From positions 41,306,252 through 41,370,251 of the forward strand of contig OX328096.1 in assembly GCA_946811185.2 (NCBI GenBank): DNA of 64,000 bases. The letters are read 5' to 3'. Each line of letters starts with the position of its first letter. Position 1 is the first letter of the stretch. This DNA comes from Hippopus hippopus. Taxonomy: Eukaryota > Mollusca > Bivalvia > Cardiida > Cardiidae. Below are positions 10,925 through 21,860 of this stretch, one piece after another. The position numbers and the translations under genes were made by a program. Under the pieces are notes generated by a model. It was given only the letters and a program-made list of their open reading frames with translations, made no database searches and had not been told where the DNA came from.

Positions 10925-11150
10925 TTAACCTTTATAAAACCTTCCCGTATTTCTGTATCCGGGCGAAGAGAGCTATTAAAAACATTGTGGGAACAGGAGA
11001 AAATGCTGGTTACCAGCATTTTATCCTTTTTCCACAATGTTTCCTACCCTCTTTATGTTAAATCTGATCATTTTAGACGAATTTAATTAGTCGTCTGCAA
11101 GTGCTTTCAATATGGCGGTTCTAAACAGTTGTCGTCTGGTAAAGAGTTAA
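10925..11150 (+). mobile_element. Family A TTAA palindromic element, complete
   Basis: TTAA at 10925 and 11147; core at 10977-11042 with arms acattgtgggaacaggag and complement. Confidence 0.85.
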
Positions 11151-12108
11151 TCAAATATTTTAGAAACACACAGAGGGATATAATCTTTATGGCGATGGAA
11201 GATAATAGCTTATATGTGCTGTAATCATTAACAGTGAGTTGTCAGGACAGATGGAATTTTAAACTTGGTTTAAGTACTTTTATCCTTTCAGCGTCATATA
11301 ATTGGGTAAAATGGATATATTTACATGATATTGGAAATAAAGCAAATATTGCAAATTTAACTGTTTCAGTCAAAATTTCTAACAAAATATCGGACATTTG
11401 AGACCTGAGATCAGAGGGTACGTTCTTTGCAGTCTGATCAAACTCTTGGGTGTCTATAAAAGTAATCGAAACTACCTTTGGCGTCACAAGGGTTGATGTA
11501 TTTTCCTTTCAACAAATTCATTGTCAGTAATTTGTTGAAACAATTTTAGTCGCAATCCACGGCAATATCAAAAGACAAAGAAGCAGGAAATCTAGCAAGA
11601 GAAGACTTTTACCGGATGAATTTTTGTAGTGGACTTCTATTTCAACAACGAGTCATAAGGAAATAATTTAGCTGGCTTCCTTAACAACAACGAAGCATAT
11701 AGTGTTCATCCTGTACGATTGAGTAATGGTGCTATAGAGTTACAACAACAACTACAACATCAGGAAATAGAGGGAACTTGAGTCGGTAAGGATATTGCTA
11801 TAGTTCTACGCAAGAAATTAGACAATATTTATGCAAAAGAATCAGGAAAAAATACTATCGATCAGTATATCAAAGTCGTTTGGCCGGTGGAGAACTCTGA
11901 TCAATATACAGTTTAGTTTTGTAAGCAGGGTGATGTACCGTAGATGTCAATGGATTTAGTATGTTTACTTATCTTATAACATGAAATACGGCCTTTGCTA
12001 TATTAAGTATGACAGGAGTGGAATTTAAGTGTCTTTCCTTTCATCGGTGATTTCGTAAATGGTATTACTTTCGGTATCATTAATTTGATACTGATTAATA
12101 CAGGAAAA
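11151..12108. other. Upstream region of the orphan gene
   Basis: A worn family D palindrome at about 11384-11450 (gagatcagagggtac, tgcagtctgatcaa). The rest shows no element or gene; promoter and 5' UTR exon of the 12109 gene are expected here. Confidence 0.45.
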
Positions 12109-12990
12109 ATGCATTTTGCACGGACTGATACTTACATAAATGTGTATCTTCCTAGACCAGACGGAGAGGATCCGCGCCGTTATGCGTCTCCTTCGTCACC
12201 AGTTTTCAATTCGCAAGGCACATACAAATTTAGCGATCAAATAGTAAAAGATCGGCCATTATTTCTCGGCCGGAAGCAGATGTCTCTGTATGAAATATAC
12301 TACAAGGACAACAAAGATGGTGCACCGGAAACAGTTGCTAATACACCCGACGAAAAAACTCGAACAGAAAATGACACAGAAACAGAAGAAAAAACAATGG
12401 AGTCAGAAATAGAAAAATCAAACACTTTTGTTGGCTTACCCAGTGTTAAAAAAGTCAGCATTTCTTTAGATTCTGGTGTCAGGAAAAGTGCAAGAAAGAT
12501 AAATGCCAGGCGGTTCAATGAACCGCTGAATGCATACATTACAAACAGGAAAAAGGTTCAGACCATCAATAGCTTCGACCCCAATGAGACCATTGAACGC
12601 CAACTAACAACACTTGAAATGTTAAGTAAGAAACGAGAGCCAACATTCTCGGAATCCCATACAAAGATAAGAACATTACATCGAATGATAAAGAAAACTC
12701 AGTCTGCTCCGGCAGATTTAATTAGGACACCTAGAGCTCTTGGTCTGCCACCCATCGTTATAGGAAATGGTGGTCTATCAGCCGTTAGTGCAAGTCCTCC
12801 TAGGGATAAAGTGACTCATAAACTAGCCAGTAAAGGCATGCCGGTGAGACCAAGTTCGAAACCTCACAATATCTGGCGTCAGACAACAGAATTATTGCCA
12901 GAAAGGAACACACCGAGACTAATGACAGCTGATAAATATATCAGTGGACAAGCATCCAGAGTTAGGGTAGGCGTAGGTATATACAACTGA
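12109..12990 (+). CDS. Orphan basic protein, cysteine-free, 293 residues
   Basis: I do not recognise this protein. The reading frame is open further upstream, but the first ATG is at 12109 (gaaaaATGc) and gives MHFARTDTY. A good splice acceptor (gattaatacag) ends six bases before it, so a 5' UTR intron is likely. There is no signal peptide, membrane segment or cysteine. Residues 1-65 are rich in Tyr, Arg and Pro; 80-105 form a Thr/Glu acidic stretch (TENDTETEEK); 120-200 are basic with a possible helix around 160-195; the C-terminal third is Pro/Ser/Arg-rich and probably disordered. AATAAA follows 73 bases after the stop, which supports a real, complete gene. Cytoplasmic or cytoskeletal/ciliary roles are possible but this is only a guess from composition. 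Confidence 0.8.
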   Translation: MHFARTDTYINVYLPRPDGEDPRRYASPSSPVFNSQGTYKFSDQIVKDRPLFLGRKQMSLYEIYYKDNKDGAPETVANTPDEKTRTENDTETEEKTMESEIEKSNTFVGLPSVKKVSISLDSGVRKSARKINARRFNEPLNAYITNRKKVQTINSFDPNETIERQLTTLEMLSKKREPTFSESHTKIRTLHRMIKKTQSAPADLIRTPRALGLPPIVIGNGGLSAVSASPPRDKVTHKLASKGMPVRPSSKPHNIWRQTTELLPERNTPRLMTADKYISGQASRVRVGVGIYN

Positions 12991-13063
12991 ACCCAGATTG
13001 AGAACTTAATAATTTTATGGTTGTATGTATAAATTGCTAGTGAAACAGATAAGTTATATTTAT

Positions 13064-13069
13064 AATAAA
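13064..13069 (+). promoter_or_regulatory. Poly(A) signal AATAAA
   Basis: Canonical hexamer 73 bases past the stop of the orphan gene at 12109-12990, in an AT-rich tail. Confidence 0.6.
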
Positions 13070-13124
13070 GTGCTGAGGAGCAACTATTAACTTAGCCTAC
13101 TTATAAGTAAACTTTTGCTATTTG

Positions 13125-13275
13125 TCAAATTTCTGCATATAAAAGGACAAGTTTACCTCATGACTCAGTTGGTTGTTAGACAAAGTTGATATTCTGGATC
13201 CATAATCATGTGTTGAGTTGCTTTGTATAATGGATCACGGAGATGCAGTAACCCTCTTTTGCTAGAGCGGCGGTC
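13125..13275 (-). mobile_element. Family B half element
   Basis: Reverse copy of the left half (ggatccataatcatg, then tcacggagatgca), ending at gctagagcgg; the GC-rich core is missing. It lies back to back with the complete copy that follows. Confidence 0.65.
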
Positions 13276-13285
13276 AATTATAAAT

Positions 13286-13545
13286 GAGCCGCACTCTGGC
13301 AAAAGGGGGCTTAATGCATCTCCGTGATGCGTGATTTCAAGCAAGCCATCACACAAGTATGGATCCATAATAGCCACTTTTTTAAACAACCGACTTAATT
13401 ATTAGGTACACCGATCGTTTCACATACAGAAAATTGACCCATAGCGAAAAGTTTCGGCCCAGGTCAGCCTGCGCGGACTGCGCAGGCTGACCTGGTCGAT
13501 ACTTTTCGCAGATGCATTAAGCCCCCTTTTCACAGAGCATGGCTC
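13286..13545 (+). mobile_element. Family B foldback element, complete
   Basis: Starts gagccgcactctggcaaaag and ends cttttcacagagcatggctc. GC-rich hairpin (gtcagcctgcgcggactg) at 13463-13493. AAAT flanks both ends. Confidence 0.85.
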
Positions 13546-13619
13546 AAATCCTTTTTTGCAATTCATGTACGCCTATTCTTTTTTACCGTCTTTTGGATAT
13601 CCTTTTCACATTCAATCTC

Positions 13620-13802
13620 GAGTTTTCAAAGTCGAAAGACATACTTATGAACCAAAGTTCTTTGACATGGTGGGAAACATTGAGGGAAAAGGAGAAAATC
13701 CTGATTACCATGGTTTCCACAGTTTTCTCCTTTTCCCAAAATGTTTTCAAAGGCCTTCTCCTTCAGGGTCGTTAAAACTCGGGAATGTGTCGTAAAGGTT
13801 AA
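13620..13802 (-). mobile_element. Family A element, left end diverged
   Basis: Core at 13670-13745 with a slipped loop (ccatggtttcc); right end gtaaaggttaa. Confidence 0.65.
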
Positions 13803-14000
13803 AGTACTGTAAACCACTCTGTAATAATTATCATATTGTTTCAAATCAGTTCTTCCAATAGTCACTGGATTGCAGTTTATATATCGTTTTCACCAGTACA
13901 CTGAAACTTCGTTTTTATCCCCCAACTCGCAATACAATTATTCGAATAACGAGGGTGAATTGAAGTTATAGCCTGTGCACTGATGTAAAGAGACAGGACT

Positions 14001-14023
14001 CCCCCCCCCCCCCCCCCCCCCCC
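14001..14023 (+). repeat. (C)23 homopolymer
   Basis: Uninterrupted C run; length may be assembly-dependent. Confidence 0.9.
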
Positions 14024-14299
14024 GAAAATGACACCACCTCCGTCATTATTCTTTCAAATCTTCATGGAGAAAAAGAAAAGTGACCTGGACATAGAATTAT
14101 GACCTTTTAGTCATATTATTATTAATATTATTATTATAACAGGGAAAGCGGGATCCATATTTATTTTTAATAGAATATTGGGCCATAGCTTTACGGGGAT
14201 CACATCGTTACACTGGTACAAAAATATCTCGGGAAAAAAAATAATAGCGTAGCATAAGTTCTCATCGCTAATTTGATCGAGTTTACCTCTATATAAAGA

Positions 14300-14527
14300 T
14301 TAACCTTTTACGAAACGACAAAATTTTAGACTGGCCCAAATTGAAAGCGCTTGCAGACAACAAATCAAATATGGCTCAAATAATGGGATTTGTCTCTGAA
14401 AGGTAAGAAAGCATTGTGGGAAAAGGAGAAAATGCTGGTTACCAGCATTTTCTCCTTTTCCCACAGTGCTTACAGAAGTGTTTCTGTCAAGGTCGTTAAA
14501 ACTCGGGTTTGTGTGGTAAAGGATTAA
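14300..14527 (-). mobile_element. Family A TTAA palindromic element, complete
   Basis: TTAA at 14300 and 14524; nearly perfect 60-base core palindrome at about 14410-14470. Confidence 0.85.
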
Positions 14528-14577
14528 ATGACCTGAAAAATACTCATTAGTTGATACTAAATAATAACGATTTCGCC

Positions 14578-14789
14578 CTTTAACGACCCAGATGAAAGTG
14601 ATTTTGATATCACCCTGGAAAAAGGAGGAAATGCTAGAACGCGATCTTTTCTTTGTTCTCCTTTTTTCCCCCCCAATGTTTTTTTTATCGTTTCAAAGAC
14701 AAATCATATGTCTCAAGACAAATTTAAATTTTCGTTTGTACCTGTATTCATTATTGGTGAGTCAAACTTCTGTCTCCATGTAAATGGTT
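14578..14789 (+). mobile_element. Family A element, decayed
   Basis: ttaacgacccagatgaaag, then a worn stem (aaaaaggaggaaatgctag) and a poor right arm. Confidence 0.5.
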
Positions 14790-14917
14790 AAATGCACCAA
14801 GTAGGGTATTGTAACTTTTCGAAATTCCGATTAATCTGCTAACTTGAACTGCTTCTAAAACAACATTAGGAGGACAAGTCTTTGAATTTAGTTCTTGAAT
14901 AAAACAGCCCGAAAATG

Positions 14918-15080
14918 CTCAACCCATTGCCAAACAATCCTGTATTTTAATGACCTTAAGAAAAAGGATTTTGAAACATTGTGAAAAGAGAAAATGCTGG
15001 TTTCCTGCATTTTCCCTTTTTTCCACAATATTTCTATCCTTTCTATAATTCGAGCCATATTTGATATGTAATCTGGAATT
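14918..15080 (+). mobile_element. Family A element, truncated right arm
   Basis: caacccattgccaaacaatcc, then a stem with loop gctggtttcctgc; the right arm stops after tgagccatatttgat-like sequence. Confidence 0.6.
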
Positions 15081-15119
15081 TCTTTTATTTTGGATCAAAT
15101 TACAATAGTGAAATACCAT

Positions 15120-15121
<2 letters not shown>

Positions 15122-15177
<56 letters not shown>
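15122..15177 (+). repeat. (AG)n simple repeat
   Basis: About 27 units with one interruption. Confidence 0.95.
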
Positions 15178-15483
15178 TTAACTGAGCTCTATTTCTGAAG
15201 TCCTAGTTCCCGTTCATTCATGTTTTAGATAGACAATTAAGGCCTATTAATTATTCATGCTTGGAATTCTATTACATGTTATATAATCGGCTACTCAATT
15301 TATTACTTTATAAAAGTCCATCCAGGCATGCAAAATAGAAACGATTTTCTTTCTAATTGAATCGTATTGTTGGTCCTTCAGAAGCAATTTTTCCAATATG
15401 GCATTTACATATTCAGTTTTCTAGGTGTTAGAGTCAAAGATTTTTCAAATAAAGTATTGTCATGTACAGAGATGATATACTCC

Positions 15484-15741
15484 ATGAAACAATCCCGTGT
15501 TTTACTACCCTGTTGAATTGATTGATTGATTGATTGATTGATTGACTGATTGAAGCAGGGAGTTCTAAAACGTTGTTGTAAAAGACGAAGATGGTAGTAA
15601 CCAACGTTTTCCCTTTTTTCCCACAATGTTTTCAGATCTCTCATGGTCGACTCCACTTAATTTGAGCCACAACAAATTTGTCGTCTGCAAATGCATTTAA
15701 TAAGGACGAGTCTAAAATTTTGTCTTATCGATTGGTAATGA
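15484..15741 (+). mobile_element. Family A element with an internal (TTGA)n expansion
   Basis: caatcccgtgttttactacc, then eight TTGA-type units, then a worn hairpin core (acgttgttgtaaaagacg) and a normal right arm gtcgtctgcaaatgcattta. Confidence 0.7.
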
Positions 15742-15837
15742 GTTTTTTTACCAACAAAAATCAGACTTCATGTTAATTGCAGTCTGATTTTGTTAGACAG
15801 GGACAGCAAGAACAGTTGAGTTCGGTGAAAAAGAGAA

Positions 15838-16096
15838 TTGAACCATGCTCTGTGAAAAGGGGGCTTAATGCATCTGCCAAAAGTATCGACCCAGGTCAGC
15901 CTGCGCAGTCCGCGCAGACTGACCTGGGCCGAAACTTTTTGCTTTTGGTCAATTTTCTGCGTGTAAAAAGACCATTGTATCTCGTGATGATTCAGTCGGT
16001 CGTTACAGAAAATCGATTTTATGGATCCACAATTATGTGATGACTTGCTTGGTATCATGGATCAAGGAGATGCATTAAGCCCCCTTTTGTCAGATG
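15838..16096 (-). mobile_element. Family B foldback element, near-complete
   Basis: Begins gaaccatgctctgtgaaaag; GC hairpin gtcagcctgcgcagtccgcg at about 15896; ends at gcattaagcccccttttgtc. Confidence 0.75.
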
Positions 16097-16147
16097 TATG
16101 ATTCAGACGTATGCACCTTTGTAATGCATTACACCTAACACTTTGTC

Positions 16148-16340
16148 TCATAACACGGGTCCATTTTGTAAGAAAAAAACCCGACTGAATCATGACGGAG
16201 AATGGTACTTGGACATTTGGAAAGTTTACTCACAACAAAAAGTTTTGACTCGGGTAAGCCTGCGCGGACTGCGAAGGTTGACATTGATCGATACTCATTA
16301 CAGATGTATAAAAACCTTTGTTTCACAGTGCATTGCTCAT
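16148..16340 (+). mobile_element. Family B element, diverged, left end lost
   Basis: cgactgaatcatgacgg, then gtaagcctgcgcggactgcg, ending tttcacagtgcattgctc. Confidence 0.55.
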
Positions 16341-16800
16341 TCACAGTGGCTCGAAGTATTTCGACAGTTATATTTTCTTCCGACCGTAATTGACCCTAAA
16401 TAAAGTTACCTTTATTGATGTCTTTCGAAATATTGATTTCTTTCTTTACATGTAGCATGTCTTATACTCGTATGTTATAACAATGTTTACTGTTACATGC
16501 ATACTTATGCTATAATAAAGAATGTATTTTGTATTTAATTGTTAATATGTATCCTGGTCACACCGATAATTGCGATATTAAGCCTCAATGGTTGTCAGCT
16601 AAAACTTTATCTACCTGATTGTCTAAGTTAACGAAAGTCCTTCAAGAACACAAAGCAGTGTATCTGTCCAACTTCTTTTAGATATTCGCCAAAAGTATTT
16701 CAGTGAGCATGACATGTCCAACACATGCCAGCCAGATTGTTATGCAGGTATGTTCGCGGGAAGCGAGAACAAGCAAGCATTTTAGATGTAAACTAACCTG
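16341..16800. other. No gene or element seen
   Basis: AT-rich sequence without convincing open frame or repeat. Confidence 0.4.
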
Positions 16801-16805
16801 AACAC

Positions 16806-16910
16806 CTCTCTCTCTCTCTCCCCCTCTCTCTCTCCCTCCCTCTCTCTCTCTCCTCTCCTCTCCTCTGTCTCTCTGTCTCTCTCTGTCTCTGTCTGTCTGT
16901 CTCTCTCTCA
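16806..16910 (+). repeat. (TC)n/(TCTG)n microsatellite
   Basis: Long interrupted CT tract; the long minus-strand open frame across it is only low-complexity Arg/Glu. Confidence 0.9.
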
Positions 16911-17104
16911 TACTCTTGATAAGGTGATAAGGTATATCAACAACGATTAATAAGCCTCTTATCAACCTATATTTTATTTTTGTCACATTTAATCCCCCTG
17001 TTCGAGGATCAAAGCATTTTAGAGATTGCGCTGCTTCATATGACAAATAAAGACATATCTTTGACCTGGATTCATTCGAACAGATACATCATACGAATAT
17101 ATAA

Positions 17105-17305
17105 GGCCTGCAACACGTGAAAAGGGGCATTCGGACATTTGCGTAAAGTTTCGTTTCGGATCAGCCTGCGCAGTCCGCGCAGGCTAATCCGAGACGGCAC
17201 TTTACGACTACATTAGATTTTGTCCTGAAGTAGACTCGCGCAAAACAAAAAATTACATAAAAACGTAAAGTGTCATTTCGGATTAGCCTTAGCATGTTGT
17301 AGGCC
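17105..17305. mobile_element. Family C element with internal deletion
   Basis: Left end ggcctgcaacacgtgaaaag and first GC hairpin intact; the second hairpin is lost and the right end survives as gcatgttgtaggcc. Confidence 0.7.
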
Positions 17306-17397
17306 AATTAAAGTTTACTTGAAATTTCTTCGATTGAATGACGTGTTACGGCTTTTTCCATGATCTTCCACTAGGTGATATTTTTGAAATACAAACT

Positions 17398-17915
17398 TAT
17401 CTGATTTGGGCATTCTAGGTACAGAACCCGACTACTTTTCAAGACGGCAGTCCATGCAGCGAATTTGATAATATAATAGACATTTACTCAATAAAACGCT
17501 ACCTGGTACGATTCATCTAGCCCGGGTACAGCTAGCATACAACCTACAGACCAGTCCCTATAAGCTTGAGACAATATTTGTTTTAAAATTCTATTGCACG
17601 AATACCGGTTTTCCGATTTTTTTTTATTTAGAAACTGTACATACCAAGACTTGCAGTAAACGACGGTATTTAAAAAGATTTTTCCCGTTTGAAACTATTA
17701 GGTTTTTTAAGAAATTATGAGCGAAAAAAAAAATAGCTTGATTTTACCACAGACGTATTATTAATAGCCATTTTCTGCTTACTACTTTTTTTCTCGGTAG
17801 TTTGTTTTTTTTAGTTTTCGCTCTGCGTATTAATATTTTTCCTATACAGGATAGTGATCATGTGTCATAGCAGACAGTTCAATCTTCGAAGACGCAATGA
17901 CATGCACAGACAACC
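17398..17915 (+). repeat. Dispersed repeat, also at 47660-47941
   Basis: Colinear blocks shared with the second site: gggcattct, actacttttc-a-acg, tttactcaataaaac, gattcatctag, then gtgtcatagcagacag and aatcttcgaaga. The 17-kb copy is about 240 bases longer in the middle. Confidence 0.65.
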
Positions 17916-18029
17916 CAGTTTTTTCAGTTTTATCACGGCGACAGAAAACTTACGCCTTTCTGTACAATAAATATCCGGCGTCATAAAAATTGTAAACTCT
18001 TTCAATGATTCAACATCAGCATTAATTCC

Positions 18030-18250
18030 GGGTTTTATCAGTCAATAAAAGTTTAGACTGGTCCCAGTTGAAGGCGTTTGTTGACAAATTGAATGTGGAT
18101 CAAATGACGGAATTTGTCTATGAGTAAAATCATTACAGGAAAAAGAGAAAATGCTAGTTCCCAGCGTTTTCTTCTGTTTTACCCACACTATGTTCCAAAG
18201 TGTACTTCCAAGGGTCGTTAAACTCGGGATTGCTTTGTAAAGGGCAAGAT
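18030..18250 (-). mobile_element. Family A element, worn
   Basis: agtttagactggtcccagtt, core around 18130-18190, ending gctttgtaaaggg. Confidence 0.6.
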
Positions 18251-18267
18251 GATACGAATGGTAACAC

Positions 18268-18412
18268 AGCTGATAACCAGCATTTTCTCCTTCCTCCGCA
18301 GTGCTTCCTACCCTTTCAAAGACATATTCTATTAATAGCGCGATAATTAATTTGTCGTCTGCAAATGCTTTGACTATGAACAAGACTAAATTTCTGACAT
18401 GGCAAAGAGTTC
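18268..18412 (+). mobile_element. Family A right half
   Basis: Starts in the loop (gataaccagcattttctcc) and runs to ggcaaagagttc. Confidence 0.6.
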
Positions 18413-18471
18413 AAGCTATGCAGTTTTGGAATCGTTGAAATATCTTGTGCATGCTATTTTGCTTTTCTGCA

Positions 18472-18659
18472 CTCTTTATCACAGGACAAAATTGAGGTCT
18501 CGTCTAAATTATAAGAATTTGCAGACGACAAGGGTAACGTAGCTAAAAAGATGGAATTTCTATTTGAAAGGTTGGAAAAAATTATGGCAAATGGAGAAAA
18601 CGCTGGTTTCAAGAACCTCTTTTCTTAGTTAAAACATGAGATTATTTGTTAAAAGATTA
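18472..18659 (-). mobile_element. Family A element, one stem arm lost
   Basis: ctctttatcacaggacaaaa, gcagacgacaag, then a single arm atggcaaatggagaaaacgc. Confidence 0.55.
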
Positions 18660-18891
18660 ATTTAATGACATTCCGTTATCAAAGGACCTTGCTGATCTGG
18701 CGAACAGCAGTTGAAAAACCGACGCCATATGTAATTAGGTCAAATGTGGTTAAATAAATTGCGAGATGTAATGATTAATTAATTTGTAACCGATCCACCG
18801 ATTTCATGTTAACAGACAATACTTGTATCGTTTACATTGAAATTGTAATCCTTAGCTTCTTGGAGATACATTACGATATATGGCTTGCAAC

Positions 18892-19142
18892 ACGCGAAAA
18901 GAGGCATTCGGACATTTGTGTAAAGTGTCGTCTCGGATCAGCCTGCGCAGTCCGCGCAGGCTAATCCGAGACGACACTTTACGATTACATTAGATTTTGT
19001 TCTTTATTAGACTTGCGCAAAACAGAAAATTACATAAAAACAGAAAGTGTCGTTTCGGATTAGCCTGCGTGGACTGCACAGGCTGATCCGAGACGACACT
19101 TTACGCAAATGTCCGAATGCCTCTTTTCGCGTGTTGCAGGCC
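18892..19142. mobile_element. Family C foldback element, complete
   Basis: 251 bases; ends ggcttgcaacacgcgaaaag and complement, two GC hairpins with oppositely oriented centres (cagtccgcg and gtggactgc). Best family C reference here. Confidence 0.9.
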
Positions 19143-19339
19143 AATTATCTACCGCAAATTTAATGATGGCTTTTGAAGACATTGTCTTAACAATTTGTCA
19201 ATATGTTCTGACTGTCTCTAATCTATTGTCAATTTCAACTCGTCTTAAATAGCGTATATTGATAATGTGACTGGTATTTTCAGTCAATAGAACAAGCATA
19301 ACTGATGCAATTTTTAATCATTTTCGTGAAAATATCAGA

Positions 19340-19402
19340 CAGATTAGATTCCAGATCAGACAAGAGGTTCTCTGCAGTCCCATCTAGGTCTACACTACCT
19401 GC
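19340..19402. repeat. Family D palindrome, worn copy
   Basis: gattccagatcagacaag and gcagtcccatctaggtctac as inverted partners. Confidence 0.45.
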
Positions 19403-19481
19403 CAAATCTTTCACTGGTTTTCTTACGGTGATTACCGGTTAAGCTGATGACGATGTCTAACAATTAAATTGTTACTCGCTG

Positions 19482-19485
<4 letters not shown>

Positions 19486-19514
<29 letters not shown>
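19486..19514 (+). repeat. (TG)n simple repeat
   Basis: About 14 units, followed by a T run. Confidence 0.95.
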
Positions 19515-19517
<3 letters not shown>

Positions 19518-19979
19518 TTTTTGCCCCCATAAGGTTTTTACCATCTTGAATACATAAAAACGAACAATAAAGGTGTAATTTGAGCGGTACGAACAAACCT
19601 ATTATTATGAAATGACCTGTTAACACCCGAACTCCATTTTATGTGGAATACTTTGAACTTAAAAAGCTTCTTGTTACAAAAAGTCGAAAAATATTAGTTT
19701 AGTCAGTTGGCATTGTAACGTTGCGTGAAAAACAGAGACTTAGAGAACATGATGAAAACATCTCCATTAGGTCATACAAGGAACGTATCGACAAGACTGA
19801 AATACTTTCTGAGACGTTTTGCACCAAAGATCACGAACTAAATGCTTGCAAGACAGTTCAAAGTTTTCGCAGCATCAAAACTCTTTCTCTCTCAAGTTAC
19901 AGGAGCAACATTCTGCTAAAGAAATCACTCCAGTCGAACATATTCCATGTAATTTTTTTTAGAAAGCATACTGCCGTTC

Positions 19980-20190
19980 GCATTGGCCGACTGGCCGTGT
20001 GGTTAAGAGTTATATATACTTGCACAGCTTATGGTCGAAGGTTCGATTCCCAGCGGGGTAGAAGAGTTGTTCTAAAATGGACGGTTGGTGAGCCGCGAGC
20101 TAGTTAAATAATGTAACCCTACTGTCCACTTGCCTGGTGCCTTGAGGTGGAATTAATAGCACTCGAGAAGTGAATGTGTCATTAGTGTTT
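19980..20190 (+). mobile_element. tRNA-headed SINE, another family
   Basis: Head with A-box-like tggccgtgtggttaagag and B box ggttcgattccc, then a unique body with ggtgccttgaggtgg. The open frame entering it from 19721 is not a gene. Confidence 0.6.
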
Positions 20191-20734
20191 TATTACTTAT
20201 ATATTGACTGACACCCTTTCAACAGGGGCGATACTGCAATAAATAAACACTTCTATGGAGAGTTAGCTCCTACGGAGTTGTCTCCCTTTTCCAATGCCTA
20301 CAATACTCATTTACAGTAATGAGTACATTTAAATCCCGCATTCTCAGGCATTTAAATGGTTTTTATATAAGTTTTTTTCTTTAATTCTAGCTTTTCATGG
20401 TATATGCTTTTACGAATTTTACGACAATATCTGGAGGCTTTTTATAGCCACAATATCTCACTAAATATTGCACCATGTTAACTCCAGATCAGGCTTCACT
20501 TCCTGTGCTGTCTGATACTGACCTATAAGTCACATTGATAAGCACAAAATCTGCGTCAGAAATAGGAGTTTCGAATCTGCCGAAGAATAGACCAGCAACC
20601 TTGTCAGATATGTAGTATGATGTTATCTTTCCTTTTGGATATATTGAAGTGTTGAAGTTTAAATACATGTATGATACGTCCAACGTACCGTTCAGTTAAG
20701 ATTTATAGATGTTTTTTCATTCAACCAAATTAGG

Positions 20735-20901
20735 AAATGTTACGACCCTAAGGAAAGACTTCTGTAAACGTTTTCTCCTTTTTTATTTCACAGTGTCTAC
20801 CCATCCAAATCCCATTATTTATGTCAGATTTAATTTGTTGTCTGCAAATGCTTTCAATTTGGACAAACGTAGAATTTTGTTGTGTGGAAAAGAGTTAAAC
20901 A
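20735..20901 (+). mobile_element. Family A element that has lost one arm of the hairpin
   Basis: Left gttacgaccctaaggaaaga runs straight into the right arm ttttctccttttttatttca, then a good right half to agagttaa. Confidence 0.65.
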
Positions 20902-20924
20902 CACGACTGAGTCCTTTGTGGAGA

Positions 20925-20980
20925 GAGCAGACTAAGATCAGCCTTCAGGTCACGGGCTGTCTGATCTTATTCTTTTGTTA
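20925..20980. repeat. Family D palindrome, partial
   Basis: actaagatcagcctt and ctgtctgatcttattc. Confidence 0.4.
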
Positions 20981-21354
20981 AAAGAGTTTGTCCTGCACAA
21001 ACACACAAAGTAATATAATATGATTGTCAACAAAAAGGATACGAGAAGAAAAAAAATGAACTAACAGCAATACTACTTGCTTTTGCAAGGAGTGAATATC
21101 AAAATTCAGAGCAGATCGAACAGCCTGATCTTGAATAACAACCGTCCTGGATTTTGTGGATTTATTCCGGGAAGAGCAGGGTCCAATAGCAAGACTGTGA
21201 GATGCCTTCAAAACAAAAGATCTTAAAGTATAAAAAGATTCGCAAAATTATGGTTATTTCAAAGCAACTGGCACACGCACAAAAACATGTATGGTAGACT
21301 GTTCTCATGCATTCTGTTTCTTTTTTTGGTGCTCAAAGCCTCTTTTAAAGTTTT

Positions 21355-21600
21355 TTTATTAGCCATAGCAGAACGGTCAAGGCATCTATCCATTGGCTTC
21401 TAGAGTTTCTTTTAATAGTACTTCATACTACACTCTTTAAAAGCCACTGACTACTTTACTGTATAAGCTTTATCAACATGCTGTTTAAAGGTGAGACAGG
21501 AATGACTCCTATTGCAGTGACTATCATCAGTCCTCGAAAAGTGTTTAGCCAGACTGGGAATCGATCTTATGTTCCCTGAATGTATTTGTAACAAAGCAGG
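21355..21600 (-). mobile_element. SINE family 1, strongly diverged
   Basis: Reverse body motifs aagccactgactacttt and gtgagacaggaatgactcct, then atcatcagtcctcgaaa and gggaatcgatctt. Confidence 0.5.
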
Positions 21601-21605
21601 GGCTG

Positions 21606-21860
21606 AGTAACGCGACGCTCTGGTAAAGGAGGTGTAATATATCTCCGTGATGCATTATTCTAAGCCTGTCATCACAAAACTATGGATCTATAAAATCCAG
21701 TTTGTATGACAACCGACTGATTCATGAGGTGTGAACGGTCCTTTGACATGCTGAAGGTTCAAATGTTTCGATCCATGTCAACCTGCGAGGACTGCGCAGG
21801 CTGACATGGAACGATACTTTTTGCAGATACATTAAACCCTCATTTCATAGAGGATGGCTC
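21606..21860 (+). mobile_element. Family B element
   Basis: gacgctctggtaaagg at the left, hairpin caacctgcgaggactgcgca at about 21780, right end tagaggatggctc. Confidence 0.7.

Noticed and set aside
12085..12108. Eight extra N-terminal codons for the orphan at 12109
   Set aside because: They start at TTG and precede or span a likely splice acceptor; the first ATG is at 12109.
13165..13389. Short minus-strand frames in family B copies (also 15768-16058, 25617-25862, 31390-31590)
   Set aside because: The same peptide pieces recur because they are translations of the repeated element; no conserved full-length protein.
16678..17046. 122-residue minus-strand open frame
   Set aside because: Most of it is Arg/Glu low complexity from a (TC)n microsatellite.
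19984..20060. Functional tRNA gene
   Set aside because: Good B box but no proper acceptor stem, and it is followed by a SINE-like body.
19721..20107. 128-residue plus-strand open frame
   Set aside because: Its 3' third is the head of a tRNA-derived SINE, there is no domain, and the 5' part shows no supporting signal.
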